Shown: positions 20,867-28,918 of the stretch, piece after piece
Layout: every line of letters starts with the position of its first letter
Numbering within the stretch: position 1 is the first letter of the stretch
Assembly (NCBI GenBank): GCA_024636935.1
Contig: JAGXGC010000009.1
Location: 1 to 47,180 of the forward strand
DNA length: 47,180 nucleotides
Source: Sideroxydans sp.
GTDB taxonomy: Bacteria; Pseudomonadota; Gammaproteobacteria; Burkholderiales; Gallionellaceae
Direction of reading: 5' to 3'
Program-made: the position numbers and the translations under genes
Notes under the pieces: model-generated
Told to the model about the DNA's origin: nothing
The model's database searches: none
What the model saw: only the letters and a program-made list of their open reading frames with translations

Positions 20867-21265
20867 ATGGCGAGCAAACCGGTACTGACGCTGGAAGATG
20901 CCAAGCGCGTAGCCGCCGCTGCGGAAGACGAGGCACTCGCCAACGACTGGAAAGTATCGATCGTGATCGTCGACGATGGCGGTCACATGCTGTACATGCA
21001 ACGCAGCCATGAAACGCGCTTCGGCAGTGTCGAGACCGCCGTCGCCAAAGCGCATATGGCGGCTGCATTGCATATGCCTTCCAAAGCATCTGAAGACGCC
21101 GTCATGGGCGGCCGCCTGATCCATCTCGCCCTGCCCGGCGTGATTCCTGCGGAAGGCGGCGTACCACTTCAGATTGATGGTGTTGTGATCGGTGCTATCG
21201 GTATCAGTGGGGTGCGTTCAGCTCAGGACGGGCAGATCGCGGCAGCTGGAGCGGCTGCACTCTAA
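20867..21265 (+). CDS. GlcG/HbpS-family heme-degrading or heme-binding-like protein
   Basis: 132 aa, one GlcG/HbpS (PF03928) domain: LTLEDAKRVAAAAEDEA at the start, VIVDDGGHMLYMQR in the middle, and VIGAIGISGVRSAQDGQIAAAG at the end. The family includes HbpS, a heme-linked redox sensor, and proteins of unknown function in glycolate or diol operons. There is no signal peptide, so it is probably cytoplasmic. It begins 2 bp after adk and is probably co-transcribed with it. A MITE-like repeat begins directly at its stop codon. Confidence 0.85.
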   Translation: MASKPVLTLEDAKRVAAAAEDEALANDWKVSIVIVDDGGHMLYMQRSHETRFGSVETAVAKAHMAAALHMPSKASEDAVMGGRLIHLALPGVIPAEGGVPLQIDGVVIGAIGISGVRSAQDGQIAAAGAAAL

Positions 21266-21266
21266 A

Positions 21267-21389
21267 GGGCACTTCTATAAATCCAAATTTGCGAGCATCC
21301 GCTTTGCGGATTGCCTGCTTACCCCGCTTCGTCGCAATTTTTCGTTCGCGCCTTGTCTTGCTTAGAACTTTGAATTTATTGAAGCGCCC
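21267..21389. repeat. MITE-like 123-bp inverted-repeat element
   Basis: The left arm (21267-21287) and right arm (21369-21389) are 21-bp inverted repeats that agree at 18 of 21 positions. TAAA flanks both ends (21263-21266 and 21390-21393), as expected of a 4-bp target duplication. The left TAAA includes the TAA stop of the GlcG-like gene. Inside are a small hairpin ATCCGC-TTT-GCGGAT (21298-21312) and a further inner repeat TTGCGA/TCGCAA. There is no coding capacity. The structure fits a non-autonomous miniature transposable element. Confidence 0.6.
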
Positions 21390-21395
21390 TAAAGA

Positions 21396-21423
21396 AAAAA
21401 CTGCGCCGGGGCCTCCGGCGCAG
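21396..21423 (-). terminator. Rho-independent terminator of the ODP-like gene
   Basis: CTGCGCCGG-GGCCT-CCGGCGCAG (21401-21423), with AAAAAA at 21395-21400 that reads as a T-run on the minus strand. It sits 8 bp after the ODP-like stop. Confidence 0.9.
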
Positions 21424-21430
21424 CATCTGC

Positions 21431-22204
21431 TTATTTTGGTTCGCGATAGTGATCCTGTGTCATCAAGTCGATACCACAGGGCAAAGCTTCGATCCAGTTC
21501 AGGAACTCGTTCACCATCTTCTTACCTTTGAACATGCGCCCGTGTTGCGGCACGATCATTTCCACATCCATGCCGCGCACCATGTTGACCCAGTAGCGAC
21601 AGATCTTGTTCGAGACCATGTAGCGCTTGTGGAAACCTTCCATGTACTGCAGGTGTGACTTGAAGTCTTCCACAGGTGTATCAACCTCGGTATGCGGCAC
21701 GATGGATGCACCCATATCCCCGGTGAACAATATCTTGCTGACCGGATCATAGAACTGGAAATTACCCTCCGAGTGCATGAAGTGTGCGGGAATCGCTTTT
21801 ATGACCGAATTCCCCAGCGGCAAGATCATCCCCTCATCTGGAATACCCTCCACTCGCCCAGCTGAATTGCCTACGCTGCAAAAGTGCGGCACGAAGCGCG
21901 CCCATAGCTTGGAGATCATCACCTTGCAGTCGGAGTGGATCATCCACTTATTGACCGAGGCGATGATGTCAGGATCGGCATGGGACGCTAGGATGTAATC
22001 GAGATTCTTTGGCGCGAAGTAGTTGTGCATCTCCATCAACAGACCGTTGTAGGTCATGTTGCCCCCGGGATCGAGCAATGCACCATGCTCATTATCGACG
22101 ATCAGAAACTGGTTAGCTTGAACCGCCTCCCCCATAGAGTCATCCACTAGGTCATCAAATATCAGACAAAGATGCTTGCCATTGTTGAACAGTTCGATCG
22201 CCAT
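21431..22204 (-). CDS. ODP/FprA-like metallo-beta-lactamase-fold diiron protein without flavodoxin domain
   Basis: 257 aa. The fold matches the N-terminal diiron half of flavodiiron proteins: His75-x-Asp77-x-Asp79, His144 (HSEGNF), Asp163 (FTGDMG) and His221 (VPQHGRMF). The usual second ligand Glu in HxExDH is Asp here, and the His after the motif is Ile80. There is no flavodoxin or rubredoxin part, as in ODP (oxygen-binding diiron protein) chemosensors. It may bind or reduce O2 or NO, or act as a sensor. GGAGAGTGGA precedes the ATG. It is divergent from PPi-phosphofructokinase with a 162-bp shared upstream region. A plain hydrolase role is possible but less likely given the FDP-specific layout. 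Confidence 0.82.
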   Translation of the reverse strand: MAIELFNNGKHLCLIFDDLVDDSMGEAVQANQFLIVDNEHGALLDPGGNMTYNGLLMEMHNYFAPKNLDYILASHADPDIIASVNKWMIHSDCKVMISKLWARFVPHFCSVGNSAGRVEGIPDEGMILPLGNSVIKAIPAHFMHSEGNFQFYDPVSKILFTGDMGASIVPHTEVDTPVEDFKSHLQYMEGFHKRYMVSNKICRYWVNMVRGMDVEMIVPQHGRMFKGKKMVNEFLNWIEALPCGIDLMTQDHYREPK

Positions 22205-22366
22205 TCCACTCTCCAGTAATAATTATCGTTTTATACAAGTCGCGCATTCTATCGAAACACGGCTTGTTCGAATTTGATGATAATCAATTCTTCCCGACCT
22301 CGACCACTGAAATAAAATCGGCGTAAGATAAGCATCGTCGTCGTCAACTCGCAAGGAAAGCATAAC

Positions 22367-23620
22367 ATGGCAAAAAAGAACGCGTTCTATGCACAATCCG
22401 GCGGTGTCACTGCCGTCATCAATGCCTCAGCCTGCGGCGTCATCGAGACCGCACGCAAACATAAAGATAAGATTGGAAAGGTGTATGCGGGCCGCAACGG
22501 CATCATCGGCGCACTCACCGAAGACCTGATCGACACCTCCAAAGAATCCGCCCGCGCAATCGCCGCCCTGCGCAGCACACCTTCCGGCGCTTTCGGCTCC
22601 TGTCGCTTCAAACTCAAAGGAGTGGAAGAGAACAAACGCGAATATCAGCGTCTGATCGAAATCTTTAAAGCACACAACATCGGCTACTTCTTCTATAACG
22701 GTGGCGGCGATTCAGCAGACACCTGCTACAAGGTTTCACAAATATCAGAAAAGATGGGCTACCCAGTGCAAGCCATCCACGTGCCCAAGACCGTGGACAA
22801 TGACCTCCCCATCACCGACTGCTGCCCCGGCTTCGGCTCAGTCGCCAAGTACATCGCCATCTCTACATTGGAAGCTGGCTTCGACGTGCGTTCCATGTCC
22901 AAGACTTCAACCAAGGTGTTCGTACTGGAAGTAATGGGACGTCACGCAGGCTGGATCGCCGCGGCTGGTGGACTAGCCGAAGAGCAAGGCATCCCAGTGG
23001 TGATTCTCTTCCCCGAGATTCCGTTCGACCAGAAAAAATTCCTTGCCAAAGTGAACAGCATGGTGAAGAAGCATGGCTACTGCACTGTCGTCGTCTCGGA
23101 AGGTTGTCACTATCCGGATGGCAAATTCTTGGCTGAACAAGGCACACGCGACGCCTTCGGTCATGCCCAGTTGGGTGGTGCCGCACCGGTCGTCGCCAAC
23201 ATGGTGAAAGAAGCTTTCGGTTACAAATTCCACTGGGCCGTCGCCGACTACTTGCAACGTGCAGCCCGTCACATCGCCTCCAAGACCGATGTGGATCAAG
23301 CCTATGCACTGGGCCAAGCAGCTGTCGAACTGGCACTCAAGGGCGAGAACGCAGTGATGCCTGCCATCATGCGTATATCCGACAAGCCCTATAAATGGAA
23401 GATCGGCGTCGCACCTCTCTCCAAAGTCGCCAATGTGGAAAAGTTCATGCCGCGCAACTTCATCACCAAAGACGGATTCGGCATCACAGACAAGTGCCGC
23501 GCCTATCTGACACCTCTAATCAAGGGCGAAGACTATCCAGCCTATAAGGATGGCTTGCCGCAGTATGTGCAACTGAAGAACGTGGCAGTTACATCCAAAC
23601 TGCCTGCATTTAAGATCTGA
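22367..23620 (+). CDS. pfp: Pyrophosphate-dependent 6-phosphofructokinase
   Basis: 417 aa. The motif NGGGDSADT (111-119) has Asp at the place of the ATP-PFK glycine (GGDG), and PKTVDND has Lys in place of the ATP-type Gly. Both changes specify pyrophosphate as donor. It reversibly phosphorylates fructose 6-phosphate with PPi. The start has AAGGAAAG about 6 nt upstream. An H+-pumping pyrophosphatase follows 48 bp downstream behind a terminator-like hairpin. Together they can save ATP in glycolysis or run it backward for carbon fixation and gluconeogenesis. Confidence 0.93.
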   Translation: MAKKNAFYAQSGGVTAVINASACGVIETARKHKDKIGKVYAGRNGIIGALTEDLIDTSKESARAIAALRSTPSGAFGSCRFKLKGVEENKREYQRLIEIFKAHNIGYFFYNGGGDSADTCYKVSQISEKMGYPVQAIHVPKTVDNDLPITDCCPGFGSVAKYIAISTLEAGFDVRSMSKTSTKVFVLEVMGRHAGWIAAAGGLAEEQGIPVVILFPEIPFDQKKFLAKVNSMVKKHGYCTVVVSEGCHYPDGKFLAEQGTRDAFGHAQLGGAAPVVANMVKEAFGYKFHWAVADYLQRAARHIASKTDVDQAYALGQAAVELALKGENAVMPAIMRISDKPYKWKIGVAPLSKVANVEKFMPRNFITKDGFGITDKCRAYLTPLIKGEDYPAYKDGLPQYVQLKNVAVTSKLPAFKI

Positions 23621-23628
23621 AGTCCGAC

Positions 23629-23653
23629 ACCGCTCCCAAAGGAGCGGTTTTAA
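23629..23653 (+). terminator. Hairpin between pfp and hppA
   Basis: ACCGCTCC-CAAA-GGAGCGGT (23629-23648), followed by TTTAA. The T-run is short, so partial read-through into hppA is likely. Confidence 0.65.
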
Positions 23654-23668
23654 CTTGGGGAGGTAACA

Positions 23669-25705
23669 ATGTCATCTGCTCTTGGTTTTGCATTGTTGTG
23701 CGCCATCGCCGCACTGATTTACGGCGGTTTTTCCATAAAATGGATACTTGGTCTGCCGACCGGCAATGACCGCATGCGAGAGATTGCTGCGGCGGTACAG
23801 GAAGGCGCCCAGGCCTATCTGAACCGTCAGTACACCACTATCGCCATGGTCGGCGCGATCTTGTTGGTTGCGATCTTTCTGGCATTAGGCTGGCAGACGG
23901 CAGTCGGCTTCGTACTGGGCGCAGTGTTGTCCGGTCTCACCGGCTTCATCGGCATGAACGTCTCCGTGCGTGCCAATATCCGCACCGCACAAGCCGCTAA
24001 TGACGGTCTGAATGCGGCACTGAACGTCGCCTTCAAAGGGGGGGCAATCACCGGCATGCTGGTAGTCGGTCTTGGTCTGCTGGGCGTGGCGGGTTATTAC
24101 GCCTTCCTGACCTTGGCGATCGGCGCCAGCACATCTGAAGCCACGCATGCGTTGGTCGGTCTGGCCTTCGGTGGTTCGCTGATCTCCATCTTCGCCCGAC
24201 TCGGCGGCGGCATCTTCACTAAAGGAGCAGATGTCGGTGCCGATCTGGTGGGCAAGGTTGAAGCCGGCATTCCCGAGGATGACCCTCGCAATCCAGCCGT
24301 GATCGCCGACAACGTCGGCGACAACGTCGGCGACTGTGCGGGTATGGCAGCTGACCTGTTCGAGACTTACGCGGTGACCATCATCGCCACCATGGTACTG
24401 GGTGGATTGCTTATCACCGGTTCGCCCGAAGCAGTGATCTATCCACTGGTACTGGGTGGCGTATCCATCATCGCCTCCATCATCGGCACCTTCTTCGTCA
24501 AGACGCAGGAAGGTGGCAAAATCATGAACGCGCTGTATCGCGGCCTGCTCGTCTCAGGCGTACTGGCAGTGGTAGCGTTCTATCCTGTCACCACTTGGAT
24601 ACTCGGCGACGGCGTAATGATTGACGGTGCGCTGGTTTCTTCGATGAACCTCTATCTGGCATCGCTGATCGGCCTCGCGCTGACTGCGGCGATGGTATGG
24701 ATCACCGAGTATTACACCGCCACTGAATACAGCCCTGTGCGTCATATCGCTCAAGCCTCGACCACCGGCCACGGCACCAATGTGATTGCCGGTCTGGGTG
24801 TGTCGATGAAGTCCACTGCCGCTCCGGTAATCGCAGTGTGCCTGTCGATCTGGGGTGCATATGAACTGGGCGGTCTGTACGCGATCGCCATCGCTGCCAC
24901 ATCCATGCTGTCGATGGCGGGCATCATCGTCGCGCTCGATGCCTATGGCCCGATCACCGATAACGCGGGGGGCATCGCCGAGATGGCTGGGCTGGATGAG
25001 AGCATCCGCAATATCACCGACCCGCTCGATGCTGTGGGCAACACCACCAAGGCCGTGACCAAGGGTTACGCCATCGGCTCAGCTGGCTTGGCTGCATTGG
25101 TTCTGTTCGCTGACTACACCCACGCACTCGCCGCACATGGCGGCCCCGCGTTGACCTTTGATCTTTCCAATCACATGGTCATCATCGGCCTGTTCATCGG
25201 CGGCATGGTGCCTTACCTGTTCGCGGCCATGGGTATGGAAGCGGTCGGCAGAGCTGCAGGGAGCGTGGTGGTGGAAGTACGACGCCAGTTCAAAGAGATT
25301 CCCGGCATCATGGAAGGCACAGGCAAACCGCAATACGGCACCTGCGTGGATATGCTGACCAAAGCGGCCATCAAGGAGATGATCGTTCCGTCGCTGTTGC
25401 CAGTCGCGGTGCCTTTGATCGTCGGGCTGCTACTTGGACCGCAGGCACTAGGCGGCGTGCTGGTCGGCACGATCATAACGGGCATCTTCGTCGCCATCTC
25501 CATGACCACCGGCGGTGGGGCATGGGACAACGCAAAGAAATACATCGAGGAAGGCAACTTCGGAGGCAAGGGTTCGGAAGCTCACAAGGCCGCCGTGACC
25601 GGCGACACAGTAGGCGATCCCTACAAGGACACTGCCGGCCCTGCCGTGAACCCGCTGATCAAGATCATCAACATCGTGGCACTTATGATCGTGCCACTGC
25701 TTTAA
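23669..25705 (+). CDS. hppA: Membrane-bound K+-independent proton-translocating pyrophosphatase
   Basis: 678 aa with about 16 TM helices. The substrate site motif [20 protein letters not shown] is followed by [17 protein letters not shown]. The stretch GNTTKAVT (457-464) has Lys461 and Thr464, the residues that mark the K+-independent class; K+-dependent enzymes have Ala at both. It couples PPi hydrolysis to H+ export, or makes PPi from the proton gradient. A GGGGAGG ribosome site precedes the ATG. Its position after a PPi-dependent PFK points to a PPi-based energy economy. A terminator follows 24 bp after the stop. Confidence 0.96.
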   Translation: MSSALGFALLCAIAALIYGGFSIKWILGLPTGNDRMREIAAAVQEGAQAYLNRQYTTIAMVGAILLVAIFLALGWQTAVGFVLGAVLSGLTGFIGMNVSVRANIRTAQAANDGLNAALNVAFKGGAITGMLVVGLGLLGVAGYYAFLTLAIGASTSEATHALVGLAFGGSLISIFARLGGGIFTKGADVGADLVGKVEAGIPEDDPRNPAVIADNVGDNVGDCAGMAADLFETYAVTIIATMVLGGLLITGSPEAVIYPLVLGGVSIIASIIGTFFVKTQEGGKIMNALYRGLLVSGVLAVVAFYPVTTWILGDGVMIDGALVSSMNLYLASLIGLALTAAMVWITEYYTATEYSPVRHIAQASTTGHGTNVIAGLGVSMKSTAAPVIAVCLSIWGAYELGGLYAIAIAATSMLSMAGIIVALDAYGPITDNAGGIAEMAGLDESIRNITDPLDAVGNTTKAVTKGYAIGSAGLAALVLFADYTHALAAHGGPALTFDLSNHMVIIGLFIGGMVPYLFAAMGMEAVGRAAGSVVVEVRRQFKEIPGIMEGTGKPQYGTCVDMLTKAAIKEMIVPSLLPVAVPLIVGLLLGPQALGGVLVGTIITGIFVAISMTTGGGAWDNAKKYIEEGNFGGKGSEAHKAAVTGDTVGDPYKDTAGPAVNPLIKIINIVALMIVPLL

Positions 25706-25727
25706 CAGTTGCACGATGCACTGCAAT

Positions 25728-25760
25728 GTAAAAGGCCGACTTGTGTCGGCCTTTTACATT
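25728..25760. terminator. Bidirectional terminator between hppA and bacteriohemerythrin
   Basis: AAAAGGCCGAC-TTGT-GTCGGCCTTTT, an 11-bp perfect stem, centred at about 25743. It serves two convergent genes. Confidence 0.9.
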
Positions 25761-25776
25761 CACTGCGCTGCGAGTA

Positions 25777-26280
25777 TCACGCCGCCTTCCAAACTTCCCA
25801 CCATCTCTTTGATTCAGACATAAGGGCAAATTCTGCTGAGGCTTCTTTCTCCCAGCGTGCCACGGAGAATCCAGATTGCTGCAAAGCCGCGCTGTACTTG
25901 GTGTCGACACCCTGAATATGCTCTTTAAGCCAGGTCTTGAGAAAGCTCAGCATCTCGAAGTAGATCGGCTTGTCTTCCAGTAAGTGCTTGTTACATAGCT
26001 CATCCAGTTGCGCGATCAGCTTGCGGTGCTCTTCCATATGCGGAACGATATCTTTGTATTTTGCTTCGCGCATCAATCTTTCCTCCAGCGCGAAATGTGT
26101 CTTGGTGTAGCTGGTCAGGGCATCCAGTATCCCTGCGATGGCCTTGTCTCCCTCCCGCTTGGATACTGCGATGAACAGGCGGTTCAGAATTTTGACCAGT
26201 TCCAGATGTTGATCATCGATCGTCTTGATATTGACGCTATATTCGGGCATCCACTTGAAAAAAACTTCTTCGCTTGTCAT
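25777..26280 (-). CDS. Bacteriohemerythrin (O2-binding diiron protein)
   Basis: 167 aa from the ATG at 26280, which has GGAGG 5 nt upstream; a GTG two codons earlier overlaps that site and is rejected. All seven diiron ligands are present in order: His25, His62, Glu66, His81, His85, His121 and Asp126 (IDDQH, HFALEE, HMEEH, EHIQGVD). It is a single soluble domain with about 30 extra C-terminal residues, so it is not a chemoreceptor or kinase fusion. Such proteins carry or buffer O2 in microaerophiles and feed it to oxidases or methane monooxygenase. The gene is preceded by a c-di-GMP-I riboswitch in a leader of about 210 nt. Confidence 0.95.
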   Translation of the reverse strand: MTSEEVFFKWMPEYSVNIKTIDDQHLELVKILNRLFIAVSKREGDKAIAGILDALTSYTKTHFALEERLMREAKYKDIVPHMEEHRKLIAQLDELCNKHLLEDKPIYFEMLSFLKTWLKEHIQGVDTKYSAALQQSGFSVARWEKEASAEFALMSESKRWWEVWKAA

Positions 26281-26413
26281 AAGCACCTCCGCTGAAAAGT
26301 ACAGTTGCTAAACGCTCCCCAGAAATACACGGACAGGCATGCAGAATGGGGTAATGATTTCTTCAGCTTCAGAGAGATATAGCTACGGCGAAACAGTCAC
26401 AGGACAGAGTCAT
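26281..26413 (-). promoter_or_regulatory. Expression-platform region between riboswitch and bacteriohemerythrin start
   Basis: 133 nt of leader without a clear terminator, so control may be at translation. CUCCG inside the aptamer (about 26450-26454 on the minus strand) is complementary to CGGAG of the ribosome site at 26287-26291. Two G-U pairs could extend this to seven pairs. If used, ligand-bound aptamer would free the ribosome site (an ON switch). That mechanism is inference. Confidence 0.35.
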
Positions 26414-26493
26414 CTCTGCGGCAGTCCCGCTACCATAGTTTCCCTTAGGCCGGAGACTTTGCGCCCATATCTTTAGATATGTTTGCCAAGTGC
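26414..26493 (-). promoter_or_regulatory. Cyclic di-GMP-I (GEMM-I) riboswitch aptamer
   Basis: Read on the minus strand, the sequence follows the GEMM-I layout. CACUUGGCAAAC opens P1; a 6-bp stem CAUAUC/GAUAUG has loop UAAA; GGGCGCAAAGU closes P1; CUCCGGCCUAAG begins P2; and GGUAGCGGGACUGCCG ends P2, with GAG at 26414-26416 extending the pairing with CUC. The hallmark strings GGCAAAC, GCAAAG, CCGGCCUAA and GGUAGCGGG are all in order and spacing. The P1 loop is UAAA rather than the usual GNRA. It regulates the bacteriohemerythrin gene 134 nt downstream. Confidence 0.87.
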
Positions 26494-26497
26494 GCGA

Positions 26498-26526
26498 ATA
26501 ATACCCCCCAATAAGGGTATGGACAA
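26498..26526 (-). promoter_or_regulatory. Sigma-70 promoter of the riboswitch-bacteriohemerythrin transcript
   Basis: On the minus strand TTGTCC (26526-26521), a 17-bp spacer and TATTAT (26503-26498). The expected start near 26491 falls at the first bases of the aptamer's P1 stem, so the riboswitch lies at the very 5' end of the RNA. Confidence 0.75.
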
Positions 26527-26679
26527 TATTTTTTTACGCCCCAAGCTCGCGCTCTGGACTAGGGCCTACCAAGTCACTTTACAATCGGCTATCAATTCCA
26601 CTCCGCAGACAGGCTTATTTGGTTTATCCTTGCCAGCCTAAAATTGCTCCAACAAGTCCTTGGTGTTGTTTAACGGTAA

Positions 26680-27978
26680 ATGAATAGCGTTGATTCTCTT
26701 ACAGGATTCCTAAATCGTTTTGGCTGTTTCCATACAGCCATGCGATTGGCTGCCGAAGCAACTGGCAACCACCAGACATTCGGCGTGATCTGGCTAGATC
26801 TCGACCGCTTCAAACAGATCAATGAGTCATTTGGCCATCTGATAGGCGATGAAGTGATCGAGAACCTTGCCACTCGCTTCCGCCCGTGCGTATTCGGTCG
26901 TGCCGAGATCTCCCGCGTAGGCGGCGATGAATTCGTACTATTGGCCCCGGGATTTAACCGCGACCAAGCTTTTCAACTTGCCGTTGAACTGGCAGGCATC
27001 GTGCAGGAACCCCTCAATATTGGCAGTCTGACGCTACGGCCGACCGCCAGCATCGGCGTCGCGATCCATGAGCCCAATGAAGATCCGCTTACCCTACTTG
27101 AGCGCGCCGACCATGCCATGTTCGCAGCCAAATCCAAAGGGGGAAACAACATCGTCTGCTCCGGAGATGAGCCTATCCCCGGACGCCTCGGCGTTACGCT
27201 TGCCCGAGAGGAACTTTCAATCGAGAACACCTTGCATGAGGCACTGGAAACGGGTGGCTTCTGCCTCCACTACCAGCCGATCATTCGCGCCGATGGAACG
27301 GTCGAGGCAGTGGAAGCGCTGATGCGTTGCAAGCTCAATGGTGAAAACTTCTCACCTATGAAATTCATTCCGGTTGCGGAAAAAACCGGGCTAATTATCC
27401 GCTTAGGGGAATTCAGCCTGCTACAAGGTGCGATGCATGCCCGTGCACTGCAAGATGCTGGGCACGAAACCAAAGTGGCCATCAATGTCTCTCGTGCTCA
27501 ATTGATCTCTCCCGAATTCACTCGAGCTTTACATGCCGCACTATTGTGTTCGAATGCCAGCCCAAGTTTGATTGAATTGGAATTGACGGAGTCGCTGTTC
27601 ATGGACATCTCGAGCACTGTCCAACAGAATCTTAAAGAGATCATTGCCACGGGTGTAAGTTTGTCCATCGATGATTTCGGCACCGGCTATTCCTGCCTGG
27701 CCAATCTTAAGGATATCCCAGCACAGAAGCTCAAATTGGATCGGGCCTTCGTAACTGTATTGCCTGAAGACCATCGCGCGCTGTCCGTTGTCCAGGCTGT
27801 GACCCAACTGGGTCACGCGTTAGGCATGACCATCGTGGCAGAAGGCTGTGAAAATCAACAACAGATCGATGTCCTGCTTGAAGCAGGCGTGGATGCCATT
27901 CAGGGATTCTTTTATGCACGACCGATGCCTGACAAGGATTTACTTCCTTGGCTAAAACAAAGGAGTAACAAGACTTGA
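26680..27978 (+). CDS. Soluble GGDEF-EAL protein (c-di-GMP synthase and/or phosphodiesterase)
   Basis: 432 aa with no TM or sensor domain. The GGDEF domain (1-160) has an intact RVGGDEF motif (79-85) but no I-site (FGRA instead of RxxD). The EAL domain (about 180-428) has Glu212-Ala-Leu, the metal Asp pair in DDFGTG (331-336) and a late EGCE where EGVE is usual. Both active sites look usable. The GGDEF domain begins directly at the start, so the N-terminus is minimal (MNSVDSLTGFLNRFG). A downstream HDOD gene overlaps its stop by 4 bp, so the pair is co-translated. It lies next to the c-di-GMP riboswitch, divergently. Confidence 0.92.
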   Translation: MNSVDSLTGFLNRFGCFHTAMRLAAEATGNHQTFGVIWLDLDRFKQINESFGHLIGDEVIENLATRFRPCVFGRAEISRVGGDEFVLLAPGFNRDQAFQLAVELAGIVQEPLNIGSLTLRPTASIGVAIHEPNEDPLTLLERADHAMFAAKSKGGNNIVCSGDEPIPGRLGVTLAREELSIENTLHEALETGGFCLHYQPIIRADGTVEAVEALMRCKLNGENFSPMKFIPVAEKTGLIIRLGEFSLLQGAMHARALQDAGHETKVAINVSRAQLISPEFTRALHAALLCSNASPSLIELELTESLFMDISSTVQQNLKEIIATGVSLSIDDFGTGYSCLANLKDIPAQKLKLDRAFVTVLPEDHRALSVVQAVTQLGHALGMTIVAEGCENQQQIDVLLEAGVDAIQGFFYARPMPDKDLLPWLKQRSNKT

Positions 27979-28847
27979 ACCTGCAGATGCCCACCCCGAC
28001 CACGGTCGACCTGATGGTCGAAAAAGCGGTGATTGACCTCGGCATTCCGCCCTGCCCTGTCATCTTGAAACGATTCGTGACCGAAACCCGTAAGGAGGAG
28101 CCGGACTACAATCGCTTGAGCAGTATCATCTGCGCCGACGTCAGCCTCTCTGCCAGCCTGATAAAAACAGCCAACTCCCCTTACTTTGGTACCCGGCAAC
28201 GGGTACGTTCAGTGAACGAAGCCTTGGTGATTCTCGGCTTGAACATCGCCAGTCGAGCCGTGGCAGGCATCATCTTACGAAAGTCCTTCCCTACCTCTCC
28301 AAATATGGAGCGCTTCTGGGATGCCTCTTCTCGCTTTGCACGTTTGTCGGGTTGGTTGGCCCAAAGCTTCGACTCACTGGGGATACCCGCCGAAGATGCC
28401 TATACCTTCGGCTTGTTCCGCGACTGCGGCATCCCCGTCCTGCTCAAGCGCTTACCCAGTTACAGCTCAGTTCTAAATTCCGCCAACAGCGAAGCCAAAC
28501 TCGACTTCACTCAGGTAGAAGATGCCGTGCTGCCTACCAACCATGCCATGGTCGGCTGTGTGCTGGCGCAAAGCTGGTGGTTGCCGGAAGAGATCTGCTT
28601 GGCTATTCGTCATCACCACGACAAATCTATTCTGTCCACCACCATCTCCCCACCCCCGCTATTTAGTCGAAAACTCATCGCTATTTCCCAGCTTGCGGAA
28701 CACCTGGTGCAACAGCAACTCGGCCTAAGCCTCACTCAGGAATGGGGCAAGTTGGGCACGACTTGCCTGAACCTGCTGGACATTGACGAATCTCAACTGG
28801 AAGCATTGACGCTCGAGGCCGCCCCGCTCATCACAGCCAACGAGTAG
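27975..28847 (+). CDS. HDOD-domain signalling protein
   Basis: 290 aa starting at a TTG (27975) that overlaps the stop of the GGDEF-EAL gene. AAGGAG at 27959-27964 is 10 nt upstream of the TTG and 22 nt from the next ATG (27987), which favours the TTG. The HDOD core (about 20-220) shows [34 protein letters not shown] and a later [10 protein letters not shown] and [16 protein letters not shown] proteins are non-catalytic HD relatives that act in signalling and often accompany c-di-GMP enzymes. It probably acts as an output or partner of the GGDEF-EAL protein (inference). Confidence 0.88.
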   Translation: MNLQMPTPTTVDLMVEKAVIDLGIPPCPVILKRFVTETRKEEPDYNRLSSIICADVSLSASLIKTANSPYFGTRQRVRSVNEALVILGLNIASRAVAGIILRKSFPTSPNMERFWDASSRFARLSGWLAQSFDSLGIPAEDAYTFGLFRDCGIPVLLKRLPSYSSVLNSANSEAKLDFTQVEDAVLPTNHAMVGCVLAQSWWLPEEICLAIRHHHDKSILSTTISPPPLFSRKLIAISQLAEHLVQQQLGLSLTQEWGKLGTTCLNLLDIDESQLEALTLEAAPLITANE

Positions 28848-28853
28848 GCAGTA

Positions 28854-28882
28854 TTGGGCTTAATCCTGCCCGGTGGTACAAT
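28854..28882 (+). promoter_or_regulatory. Probable sigma-70 promoter of ppa
   Basis: TTGGGC (28854-28859), a 17-bp spacer and TACAAT (28877-28882), ending 36 bp before the ppa ATG. Confidence 0.6.
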
Positions 28883-28918
28883 CCGCGCCTTCATTTTTTA
28901 TCGCAAAGGCGGCGCATC

